From Nonlabens sp. (GTDB lineage Bacteria > Bacteroidota > Bacteroidia > Flavobacteriales > Flavobacteriaceae): DNA of 5,815 nt. Below, piece after piece: positions 1 to 5,815 of the stretch (its first letter is position 1; every line of letters starts with the position of its first letter). The stretch lies in contig JALZUY010000164.1 in NCBI GenBank assembly GCA_023301395.1, forward strand, positions 1 through 5,815. The letters run 5' to 3'. A program made the translations under genes and the position numbers. The notes under the pieces are model-generated. The model had not been told where the DNA came from. It saw only the letters and a program-made list of their open reading frames with translations, and did not search any database.

Positions 1-516
1 GATATCAATAGCATCGTACCGATAGATGCTAGTCATGAATACTACATGAGTCTTACTAATGGTAATGAGGTTGAATTCCACTTTGATGATATCAATCTTG
101 ATTTTAACGATGCTACAAATGATGGTTATGTGTTATTCAAGATAAGAACTTTAAACACTCTAGTAGATGGAGACAGCTTTGACAATACTGCAGAGATTTA
201 CTTTGATTTCAATTTCCCAATCATTACAAATACAGAAACAGTAAGTATTATGAGCACGGCGAGCATAATAGAAACAACAGATTCTTCTATAAGTATCTAT
301 CCTAACCCAGCAACAAATTTTATAAATATCACATCTTCTAATAGTTTAGAAAGTGTCACGATTATGGATATGAACGGTAGATTGTTGTCTCAAAGAAAGT
401 TCATAGGAAATAATCTAGAGCAACAAATTCTTGTTGAGAATTTAAACTCTGGAATTTACTTTGTAACTATAAAAAGTGAAGCAGGACAAAAAATAGAAAA
501 GCTAATTGTGAATTAA
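1..516 (+). CDS. C-terminal part of a secreted protein with a type IX secretion (T9SS) type A sorting domain; 5' end outside the window
   Basis: The frame is open from base 1 to the TAA at 514-516 (171 residues), so this is the tail of a longer gene; the ATG at 46 is internal, since the reading frame continues upstream of it with plausible protein. Residues 1 to about 80 end in a segment reading NTAEIYFDFNFPIITNT, which is the typical end of a beta-sandwich repeat-associated domain (DUF7619-like) that often precedes the sorting domain in flavobacterial adhesins and surface proteins. From about residue 98 comes the sorting domain itself: the YPNPA motif (residues 100-104), a DMNGRLL turn, LNSGIYFVTIKS and a final KLIVN, matching the Por-secretion type A tail that is removed on export. 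The protein would be exported by Sec and then through the outer membrane by T9SS, ending on the cell surface or outside. The catalytic or binding part lies upstream and cannot be named. Sorting domain is certain; the preceding domain name is less so. Confidence 0.93.
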   Translation, partial: DINSIVPIDASHEYYMSLTNGNEVEFHFDDINLDFNDATNDGYVLFKIRTLNTLVDGDSFDNTAEIYFDFNFPIITNTETVSIMSTASIIETTDSSISIYPNPATNFINITSSNSLESVTIMDMNGRLLSQRKFIGNNLEQQILVENLNSGIYFVTIKSEAGQKIEKLIVN

Positions 517-542
517 CGATCTGTTTAAAAACAAATAAATGT

Positions 543-574
543 AAAAAGCGCAAATCGAGAGATGTGCGCTTTTT
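543..574. terminator. Bidirectional intrinsic terminator between convergent genes
   Basis: A 10-bp perfect stem (AAAAAGCGCA at 543-552 with TGCGCTTTTT at 565-574) encloses an A/G mismatch, three more pairs (ATC/GAT) and a GAGA tetraloop (557-560, GNRA type). The T run follows the GC-rich stem on the plus strand, and the A run gives the same arrangement on the minus strand. It lies 27 bases after the stop of the T9SS gene and 45 bases beyond the stop of the minus-strand operon, so it can end both transcripts. Function is inferred from structure and position. Confidence 0.88.
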
Positions 575-618
575 ATGTTCAATAAGATATAAATGGAATC
601 TTGATAAAAATCAAAACT

Positions 619-1170
619 CTATTTCCTTTTATTCTTTAACTTCATTAAAGCCGCCGCTTGCCCTTTCCAGTCGTCTCTATGAATACGACCTGGAAAAAAC
701 TCTATAAGCATTGTAATCGCCTCTGTATCCTTATCACGTAGTTTAGATAGTTGTTCATAGCTGTTGATTCCTATACTATTAAGCTTCTCTTCAACAAATG
801 GACCTATACCTACTATTTTTTGAAAATCATCGGGACTGGAAGTTTTTCCTTTACCTAAATAATTTAAATCAAGTATACTTTCTACGATTTCGGTCTTAGC
901 ATCGTCAGACAGTTTACCGGTACGATCTCTTGTTTTCATTGCTCGTACTTGTCCTGGTTCTCCAAGATCCGATATTTCTACACGTTTCTCAACACGATCT
1001 AGTTTGCGTTCTACTTCACGTACTTGTTCCACTACTTGTTTTACCTCATCACTTACAACTTGTTTCTCATTACGCTGTTTACCAAAAAGATAACCAATTA
1101 CAAATGCACCTAGCAACATTAAAAATAGAACTACGTACAAACCAATTTGGGAATTTATAAATGTATCCAT
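619..1170 (-). CDS. Membrane-anchored coiled-coil protein with C-terminal helix-hairpin-helix domain
   Basis: The 183-residue protein has one membrane segment near the N-terminus (about residues 9-29, LYVVLFLMLLGAFVIGYLF), followed by the positive stretch GKQRNEK, which by the positive-inside rule puts the rest in the cytoplasm. Residues 35-66 are a charged heptad-like helix (VKQVVEQVREVERKLDRVEKR), probably coiled coil. Residues 114-175 resemble the HhH-like domain sometimes annotated as 'flap endonuclease-1-like 5' DNA nuclease': DDFQKIVGIGPFVEEKL with the GIG hairpin at 121-123, then INSYEQLSKL, and an IHRDDWKGQAAAL tail matching the family's H-x-x-x-W-x-x-QA ending. I see no acidic metal-binding cluster, so nuclease activity is not supported; binding of DNA or a protein is more likely. 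ATG at 1170 lies 4 nt after the OmpA-like gene's stop, so the two are probably translated together. It is the last gene of the operon. Domain recognition is good; role unknown. Confidence 0.88.
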   Translation of the reverse strand: MDTFINSQIGLYVVLFLMLLGAFVIGYLFGKQRNEKQVVSDEVKQVVEQVREVERKLDRVEKRVEISDLGEPGQVRAMKTRDRTGKLSDDAKTEIVESILDLNYLGKGKTSSPDDFQKIVGIGPFVEEKLNSIGINSYEQLSKLRDKDTEAITMLIEFFPGRIHRDDWKGQAAALMKLKNKRK

Positions 1171-1174
1171 ATCT

Positions 1175-2305
1175 CTATTTTACAATGATTACCATACTGC
1201 GATTATTATCCGTTGCACCAGAAGATGCTTCTCCTTTTGAAACCGCAACAATTCTATTTTCAGGAATTCCGTTTTGTATCATTAAGCGTCTTGCAGTATT
1301 CACATTATCTTTTCCAATATTATAATTATCAGTAGCATTACCTACAGTATCTGTATAAGCATAGACATATACTTTTTTACTGCTATTTGAATTAAGGTGT
1401 GCGTTCACTTCATTCATGTAAGCTTTAAAACTTCCATTTCCATAAAAATAATCACCTTGATAACCAGTTGTAAAACGTCTATATCCATATGGTCCAGAGC
1501 CTTTTGTAATACTTGGTTTAGGTTTAGTAACTAAAGGTGTAGTTTCTTTAGATACTGAAGAATCAACGTTTTTCACCCAATTCATTAACTGGATATCGAT
1601 TCCACCTTGAGCAATTCCAGATGAAAAATTGATCTTTTTAACAGCATCTTTTATGATAATTTGCTCACTGTCTATTCCTGTGTTTGCCAGGAGGTTTTTC
1701 ACATATTGAGCTCTTTTTATTCCCATATCATTATCCTCTTCATCTGAGCTGTATCCATTTATTAAAACCTGCGCTTTTGGATTACCAATCAATAACTCTT
1801 TTAAGTCATTTCCATAAGTACGACATGTATATGGGATTTTAACTTTAGGATTATTCTTGTAGATTGTTGTAAAGTTAGAACAAGTGGTTATCTCATTTCC
1901 TTTGTCATCTTTAATAGTAAAGGTGTTTGCTTCATAAATAGTAATTACGTTATCTGCACTAGCGCTTGTTTCTATAACTGGTTGCTCGGTAGAAGTAGGA
2001 AGACTATCAGTCTCACTAGCAACTATTTCATTTTTACCATCTATTTCTTGAAAATCTTGATCAATTGAAAGTTTTGCAGCGGCAATAGAATCTAATTGAA
2101 CGTTGAGAGAATTATCAATCGCAATTAAAGAATCTTCCTTAATTGAAGGTAGCTCATCAATAATGGAAGCTGGTGCGATTGCAATTGGGTCATTTGTGAT
2201 AGAATCTTCAGTCACAAATGTGTTTGTAAAGAGGTAGTTAAAAAGCAGTAGACACAATCCTGCATAGACTATAAACGCCAGAGTACCTGTAAAAATATTT
2301 TTCAC
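1175..2305 (-). CDS. Inner-membrane-anchored protein with two OmpA-like domains
   Basis: The stop is TAG at 1175-1177. I prefer the GTG at 2305 (376 residues), which gives a usual N-terminus (MKNIF followed by a hydrophobic helix, about residues 4-26). An upstream in-frame GTG at 2389 would give 404 residues and overlap the preceding gene by 23 nt. After the helix comes an acidic Ser/Asp/Ile-rich linker (about 30-118) and then two related domains. Domain 1 (about 123-242) has the QVLINGYSS strand and the GIKRAQYVKNLLANTGI helix. Domain 2 (about 276-375) has KVYVYAYTDTVGN, the helix NTARRLMIQNGIPENRI and a final NNRSMVIIV. OmpA-like domains bind peptidoglycan, so both should lie in the periplasm. 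Neither has the full Asp/Arg pair used to hold diaminopimelate: domain 1 keeps Arg198 but has serines near the Asp position; domain 2 keeps Asp319 but has Asn334 for Arg. Two cysteines (142 and 161) in domain 1 could form a disulfide. Family call is firm; binding is uncertain. Confidence 0.88.
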   Translation of the reverse strand: MKNIFTGTLAFIVYAGLCLLLFNYLFTNTFVTEDSITNDPIAIAPASIIDELPSIKEDSLIAIDNSLNVQLDSIAAAKLSIDQDFQEIDGKNEIVASETDSLPTSTEQPVIETSASADNVITIYEANTFTIKDDKGNEITTCSNFTTIYKNNPKVKIPYTCRTYGNDLKELLIGNPKAQVLINGYSSDEEDNDMGIKRAQYVKNLLANTGIDSEQIIIKDAVKKINFSSGIAQGGIDIQLMNWVKNVDSSVSKETTPLVTKPKPSITKGSGPYGYRRFTTGYQGDYFYGNGSFKAYMNEVNAHLNSNSSKKVYVYAYTDTVGNATDNYNIGKDNVNTARRLMIQNGIPENRIVAVSKGEASSGATDNNRSMVIIVK

Positions 2306-2366
2306 TAGAATAAATTTATCTGCTAAATATAATAAACCTAGACCATTGATTAACAATTGTTTCTTT

Positions 2367-2777
2367 CTACTTATGAAGGAACTTATCACGAAGTGCTGGA
2401 GTAGGAATCATACAGCTTTCTTTCTTGCCAAACCACTTATATCTATTTCTTGCGATATACTCATAAATCGCATTTGAAATAAATTTAGGAATAATAATAA
2501 ACACATAGAACAGTGGCCACAAGCCACTCATTTTTTGAGCGATACGTAATGCTGCACTGGCTTCGGTATAAGCGTATTCTCCACGAATCAATACAATACT
2601 ATCAATCTCGTCAGGATTAATAGAGTGCTTTTTCAAATACAATGCGCCTATATCACTCTGTAGAGCTGCAAAACGATAATGATTCTTACGGTCTCGTTTA
2701 ATGATAAAAGTAATGGCGTCATTGCATAAATTACATACACCATCAAACAGAATTACGTCATTTTGCTTTCCCATCAT
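2367..2777 (-). CDS. DCC-family (DUF393) thiol-disulfide oxidoreductase-like protein
   Basis: A complete 136-residue member of the DCC family (YuxK/DUF393). The diagnostic motif DGVCNLC is at residues 12-18, with the CxxC cysteines at 15 and 18. The usual later features follow: RFAALQS near 35-41, SIVLI and a YTEASAALRIAQKM helix, a hydrophobic stretch (about 86-101, LWPLFYVFIIIPKFIS), YEYIARNRYKWFGK, and CMIPTPALRDKFL at the end with a third conserved cysteine (122). The CxxC suggests a thioredoxin-like redox role, but no substrate is established for the family, and no signal peptide is visible. Start: GTG-ATG-ATG occur in a row (2780, 2777, 2774). I chose the ATG at 2777 because it shares one base with the TGA of the mutS2-like gene (TGATG), a common arrangement for translational coupling; the second ATG is also possible. 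Size and motifs are normal for the family, so family assignment is firm and function open. Confidence 0.93.
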   Translation of the reverse strand: MMGKQNDVILFDGVCNLCNDAITFIIKRDRKNHYRFAALQSDIGALYLKKHSINPDEIDSIVLIRGEYAYTEASAALRIAQKMSGLWPLFYVFIIIPKFISNAIYEYIARNRYKWFGKKESCMIPTPALRDKFLHK

Positions 2778-4939
2778 CACACTTTTTCTAGTTGTTCTAT
2801 AGAAACTATGGTTGTAAATATCCCATAATTAATGGTCGCTTTTCCTCTTTCTATTTTATCTATGGTACCTATCGATTTTGATCCCATTAAACGTACTCGG
2901 TCATCTTTTTTAAGAGTTACCTTAGGTTTAGGTGGAGTAATAAGAGTAGAGTTTTTCTTTTTGGCCTGTCTTATTTTAGTCACCTTTTGAATAACTTCAT
3001 TCTCGACCTGTTTCTTTTTACCTTGCTCTTGTTTATGCTTTTTAGCTTCTTCTTTTTTAGGTGGTGGTTGTCGTTTGACATTCTCTGTAATCACCATTTT
3101 CATAAGCTCGTCCACCAGCTGCTTTTTTTTCTTATTATTTGAGAAATCATTAGCCAGTCCATCAAACTTTTTACCTAGTTGAATATAACGCTGGTATCCA
3201 TCATACATCTCTTGAAAATCAAGTAGTTTTTGTTGCACACGATCCTGCGTATCATCCAGTTTATTAACTTTTTGAGTAGCTTTTACTTCACGCTCACGCA
3301 GCGATTCATTATTCTTACGCAAGTTGGAACGTTCTTTTTGCAAGGCAGCGATAGATTTATCAAACCTGATTTTGCCGCGTTCTACCTTCTTTTTTGCTTT
3401 ATTGATTAAGGAATAAGGAATTCCGTTTTTTTGTGCCACTTCAAATGTGAAAGAACTACCAGCTTCTCCTAGTTGTAATTGATAAATAGGTTCTAAGGAT
3501 TGTGCATCAAATAACATATTTGCATTTGTCATTTCAGGCATCTCGTTTGCCAGCATTTTCAAGTTAGTGTAATGAGTTGTGATAATGCCAAAACTCTTAC
3601 GGCTGTAAAGTTCCTCTAACATACTTTCTGCCAGAGCGCCACCTAATTCTGGATCAGATCCTGTACCAAATTCATCAATTAAAAACAGTGTTTTATCATC
3701 GGCTTTTTTGAGGAAACCGCGCATATTTTTAAGACGATAACTATAAGTACTTAAATGATTATCAATACTTTGATTATCTCCTATGTCAGTTAAAACATGT
3801 TTGAAAATACACATTCTACTTTTCTCATGAACCGGAATTAAAAATCCAGCTTGTAACATAAGTTGTAATAAACCTATGGTCTTTAAAGTAATCGATTTTC
3901 CACCAGCATTAGGCCCAGAAATCACTATGATGCGATTGTTTTCTTTTAAACCTATAGTTTGTGGAAATGTCTTCTCATCACGCGCTCTATTTGCAACTAG
4001 CAATAATGGATGGTATGCGTCTACTAGTTCTAGCTCGCGATGATCTACCATTAATGGCAATATAGCTTCAATTGATTGTGCGTATCGTGCTCGTGCCGCA
4101 ATGATATCTGTATGGGTTAAGTAATCTCTGTAAATCTTAAATTCTTCTAGAAACGGTCGTAAAGTTTCTGTAAGGATTTTTAGAATGCGATGGATTTCTT
4201 CAGTCTCTTCAACTTCTAGTTCTGCAAGCTTTCGCGAAAGCGTTAAAACACGTTCTGGTTCAATATAAGAGATGCTTCCCGTTCTTGAACTTCCCATTAC
4301 TTTACCTTTCACCTTGCGACGATACATAGCTTTAACAGCAAGTACACGACGATTTTCTACAACACTTTCTCGTATCTCATCTAAATAGTCCATTTGAGAA
4401 TAATGAGTAAGTGCAGCTCCAAAACTACCGTTAAGCTGGCCTTTTACACTATTCATTTCTCTTCTTATATTCTTGAGATCTAGTGATGCGTCGTCTTTTA
4501 CTTCTCCAAAACGGTCCAGCACAGCATCTACTGCCTGCGGTACGTATTCGTTTTTTTCAATAGATTCTAGTCTAGCAAACAATCGCGGAAACAAAAGATG
4601 TTGTTTCTTAAAAAACGTGATGTGTTCATTAATGCTACGCGGTAGAATGACCAGTTTACGTATGCTTTCTTTCTCTAGCGTAGAGTTCTCAATACCTAAT
4701 AATTGTAACTCCTTTTCTATAGGTTCAAATCCATGATTAGGAATGCGATGTTCACTGCTATAAGAATGTAAATACTCGTTTGTATGCTGTAATGAATCAT
4801 GAACTGCATTGCGGTAGGTGAGTGGTTCCAGTAATAGCATGTTCTTTTTACCATCTGTAGTGGTACAAAAGGCGGCTGCTTGATCCAACACGACGTTGAA
4901 CTCTAAATCTTGAATGGTTTTACTGGAAATTCTACTCAT
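2777..4939 (-). CDS. mutS2: MutS2-type ATPase lacking the Smr domain
   Basis: A 720-residue MutS-family protein without the mismatch-recognition N-terminus of MutS1. Order: N-terminal helical region starting ISSKTIQDLEFNVVLDQ (1-60); core/clamp helices to about 300, including GSISYIEPERVL (221-232); ABC-type ATPase with Walker A GPNAGGKS (342-349), the DNQSIDNHLSTYS signature (388-400), Walker B TLFLIDEFGTGSDP (417-430) and the switch histidine in ITTHY (453-457); a long coiled coil (about 515-585); a Lys/Gln/Glu-rich linker (about 603-665); and a KOW-like end (VTLKKDDRVRLMG...TTIVSIEQLEKV, 674-720). The Smr nuclease domain that ends the Bacillus MutS2 is absent; the gene stops right after the KOW-like part. 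MutS2 proteins are linked to suppression of recombination and, in Bacillus, to rescue of collided ribosomes. The start at 4939 (MSRISS) fits the family; the frame extends to an ATG at 5050, but those 37 residues look non-coding and would overlap the promoter-like elements. First gene of the operon. Confidence 0.94.
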   Translation of the reverse strand: MSRISSKTIQDLEFNVVLDQAAAFCTTTDGKKNMLLLEPLTYRNAVHDSLQHTNEYLHSYSSEHRIPNHGFEPIEKELQLLGIENSTLEKESIRKLVILPRSINEHITFFKKQHLLFPRLFARLESIEKNEYVPQAVDAVLDRFGEVKDDASLDLKNIRREMNSVKGQLNGSFGAALTHYSQMDYLDEIRESVVENRRVLAVKAMYRRKVKGKVMGSSRTGSISYIEPERVLTLSRKLAELEVEETEEIHRILKILTETLRPFLEEFKIYRDYLTHTDIIAARARYAQSIEAILPLMVDHRELELVDAYHPLLLVANRARDEKTFPQTIGLKENNRIIVISGPNAGGKSITLKTIGLLQLMLQAGFLIPVHEKSRMCIFKHVLTDIGDNQSIDNHLSTYSYRLKNMRGFLKKADDKTLFLIDEFGTGSDPELGGALAESMLEELYSRKSFGIITTHYTNLKMLANEMPEMTNANMLFDAQSLEPIYQLQLGEAGSSFTFEVAQKNGIPYSLINKAKKKVERGKIRFDKSIAALQKERSNLRKNNESLREREVKATQKVNKLDDTQDRVQQKLLDFQEMYDGYQRYIQLGKKFDGLANDFSNNKKKKQLVDELMKMVITENVKRQPPPKKEEAKKHKQEQGKKKQVENEVIQKVTKIRQAKKKNSTLITPPKPKVTLKKDDRVRLMGSKSIGTIDKIERGKATINYGIFTTIVSIEQLEKV
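4228..4241. repeat. Perfect 14-bp palindrome inside mutS2
   Basis: GCTTTCGCGAAAGC reads the same on both strands and lies within the coding region, where it encodes the LSRKL part of the clamp helix (residues 234-238). The local GC content is well above that of the neighbouring sequence, and it uses TCG and CGA codons. It may be one copy of an iterated genomic palindrome or a protein/methylase target. A degenerate relative (TTCGTGCGAAAG) occurs at 5174-5185. Only the symmetry is certain. Confidence 0.55.
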
Positions 4940-4949
4940 AATTGTTCTA

Positions 4950-4957
4950 CAAAAATA
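4950..4957 (-). promoter_or_regulatory. Candidate -7 promoter element of the mutS2 operon
   Basis: On the minus strand the octamer is TATTTTTG, matching the Bacteroidota -7 consensus TAnnTTTG. It ends 10 bases before the mutS2 ATG at 4939, which would give a very short 5' leader of about 5 nt. No TTG is seen at the expected -33 distance, so the upstream half is weak or replaced by other contacts. It is the only match to this motif on this strand in the intergenic region. Confidence 0.45.
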
Positions 4958-4972
4958 CACTAGGACAGTGTA
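4956..4972. promoter_or_regulatory. 17-bp dyad, possible operator of the mutS2 operon
   Basis: TACACT-N5-AGTGTA: two perfect 6-base half-sites around a 5-base centre (AGGAC). It overlaps the upstream edge of the candidate -7 element and would lie between the -7 and -33 positions of that promoter, where a bound repressor would block polymerase. The regulator is unknown; a 12-base match within an AT-rich region could also arise by chance. Confidence 0.35.
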
Positions 4973-5187
4973 GTAGTCGCAGGTTTTGGAATTAATTATA
5001 AATGAATGGTGATAAAAGGTATTTCTTTTCGGTTTGTTGCCGTTACCCAACCCTTAAATGGTGCGGATATAAATGTATTCAAGTTTTAATTGATGTAATG
5101 TAGAAACTCACCCTTTAGGGTTAAGAAAAAGTTTAGGTTATAGAATAATAATATGATTCACATTGTATTTAAGTTCGTGCGAAAGTC

Positions 5188-5214
5188 TTGAACAGTTAAT
5201 GCTTTTTAATTTTG
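5188..5214 (+). promoter_or_regulatory. ung: Candidate promoter of ung
   Basis: TTG (5188-5190) and TAATTTTG (5207-5214, consensus TAnnTTTG) are separated by 16 bases, slightly shorter than the usual 17-23 reported for flavobacterial promoters. Transcription would start near 5220, leaving a leader of about 16 nt with no Shine-Dalgarno sequence, which is common in this phylum. Confidence 0.45.
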
Positions 5215-5235
5215 AAATCTCTTAATTTTGAAATC
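5206..5235 (+). repeat. Tandem 14-bp direct repeat abutting the ung start codon
   Basis: TTAATTTTGAAATC occurs at 5206-5219 and again at 5222-5235, exact in all 14 bases, with a 2-base spacer (period 16). Each copy contains the -7-like octamer TAATTTTG, and the second copy ends directly against the ATG. Use of the second copy as a promoter would give a nearly leaderless mRNA, but no TTG lies at the matching -33 distance. Confidence 0.8.
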
Positions 5236-5815
5236 ATGGAAGTACAACAACTACACGAGAGCTGGAAAAAGGTATTACAAACGCAATTTGAAAGTGATTA
5301 TTATAAAGAATTATTTCAATTTGTAAAAGAAGAATATGAGGCACATACTTGTTATCCGCCAGCAAGTAAAATCTTTGCGGCTTTTGACGCAGCTCCTTTA
5401 AATGAAGTAAAAGTGGTCATTTTAGGTCAAGATCCTTATCATGGAGTTGGACAAGCAAACGGTTTATGTTTCTCTGTTGCTGATGGAATTCCTCATCCAC
5501 CATCACTAAGAAATATCTTTAAAGAACTTCAAACAGATTTAGATCTTCCTATTCCTGAAAGTGGTAATCTAGAACGATGGGCAAACCAAGGCGTATTACT
5601 TTTAAATGCAGTACTTACTGTGAGAAAAAGTAATGCAGGTTCTCACGCAAATAAAGGTTGGGAAACATTTACAGATGCTGTGATTAGTACTATTTCTCAA
5701 GAAAGAGAAAATGTGATATTTCTTCTTTGGGGAAACTATGCAAAGAAAAAATATTCACTGATAGATGATGAAAAACACATTATAATAGAAAGTGGTCATC
5801 CATCACCATTAAGTG
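5236..5815 (+). CDS. ung: Uracil-DNA glycosylase, family 1 (3' end outside the window)
   Basis: The first 193 codons of Ung, which removes uracil from DNA (from cytosine deamination or dUMP incorporation) and starts base-excision repair in the cytoplasm. The ATG at 5236 begins MEVQQLHESWKKVLQ, a normal N-terminus. Family motifs, in order: GQDPYHG at 64-70 with the water-activating Asp66, CFSV with Phe79 that stacks on uracil, PHPPSLRNIF at 86-95, LLLNAVLTV with Asn124 that reads the base, AGSHANKGWETFTD at 134-147, VIFLLWGNYAKKK at 160-172, and SGHPSPLS at 186-193 with catalytic His188 and the start of the DNA-intercalating leucine loop. By comparison with the 229-residue E. coli enzyme, roughly 30 residues are missing beyond the edge. 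All active-site residues visible are intact. It is transcribed away from mutS2, so the two share the intergenic region but not a transcript. Confidence 0.97.
   Translation, partial: MEVQQLHESWKKVLQTQFESDYYKELFQFVKEEYEAHTCYPPASKIFAAFDAAPLNEVKVVILGQDPYHGVGQANGLCFSVADGIPHPPSLRNIFKELQTDLDLPIPESGNLERWANQGVLLLNAVLTVRKSNAGSHANKGWETFTDAVISTISQERENVIFLLWGNYAKKKYSLIDDEKHIIIESGHPSPLS

Larger units (their letters stand above)
4940..5235. other. Divergent intergenic region mutS2 / ung
   Basis: This 296-base AT-rich stretch separates the two divergent starts. It holds a TAnnTTTG element for mutS2, an adjacent dyad, a CCCTTTAGGG quasi-palindrome (5111-5120) of unknown meaning, and two tandem TAATTTTG-containing repeats before ung. 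I found no convincing small gene or RNA in the middle part (about 4980-5185). Confidence 0.6.

Noticed and set aside
930..1160. Open frame of 76 codons on the plus strand
   Set aside because: It lies wholly opposite the HhH gene and its Leu/Val/His-rich translation is the antisense of the coiled coil; no family features.
619..1170. HhH protein as an active flap nuclease
   Set aside because: The family label suggests a nuclease, but there is no cluster of conserved acidic residues, only the HhH-like fold and a membrane anchor.
4473..4736. Open frame of 87 codons on the plus strand
   Set aside because: It is antisense to mutS2, with a Ser/Arg/Phe-rich low-complexity translation and no recognisable domain.
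4940..5050. Extension of mutS2 by 37 residues to the ATG at 5050
   Set aside because: The extra residues (including YYTVLVYFCRTI) do not resemble MutS2 N-termini, and the region holds the promoter-like element and dyad; MSRISS at 4939 fits the family.
5111..5120. CCCTTTAGGG as a hairpin or operator
   Set aside because: Only four pairs around a 2-base centre, too small for a hairpin, with no second copy nearby.
5174..5185. TTCGTGCGAAAG as a second copy of the coding-region palindrome
   Set aside because: It has two extra bases in the centre and imperfect flanks; too degenerate to call a copy from one window.

Overview
The window looks like a chromosomal segment of a marine-type member of the Flavobacteriaceae (Bacteroidota). 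The evidence is an AT-rich sequence, a type A C-terminal sorting domain of the Bacteroidota-specific type IX secretion system, promoter-like TAnnTTTG elements, no clear Shine-Dalgarno sequences, and protein sequences of flavobacterial character. The genus cannot be fixed from the sequence alone. I see no phage, insertion sequence, CRISPR array, tRNA or rRNA.

Layout. (1) Positions 1-516 (+) hold the 3' end of a gene for a large secreted protein that ends in a type IX sorting domain. (2) Positions 543-574 hold a strong hairpin with A and T runs on its two flanks, suited to terminate both the gene on its left and the convergent operon on its right. (3) Positions 619-4939 (-) hold four tightly packed genes, read from high to low coordinates: a MutS2-type ATPase without the Smr nuclease domain, a DCC-family (DUF393) protein, a membrane-anchored protein with two OmpA-like domains, and a membrane-anchored helix-hairpin-helix (HhH) protein. 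Junctions are a 1-nt overlap (TGATG), a 61-nt gap (or a 23-nt overlap, depending on the start) and a 4-nt gap, so one transcript is likely. (4) Positions 4940-5235 form a divergent intergenic region with promoter-like elements for both directions, a 17-bp dyad and a tandem 14-bp repeat. (5) Position 5236 to the window end (+) is the first 193 codons of ung, uracil-DNA glycosylase, cut by the edge.

How the genes fit together. MutS2 and Ung both act on DNA (recombination intermediates or stalled ribosomes for MutS2, uracil removal for Ung) and share one intergenic region. The two distal genes of the operon encode small inner-membrane proteins with opposite predicted topology: an OmpA-like domain pair facing the periplasm and a HhH domain facing the cytoplasm. 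This pairing is the least explained part of the window. Nothing here proves a new system; the best leads are this envelope pair with its altered peptidoglycan-binding residues, and the two short repeat structures in the mutS2-ung intergenic region.
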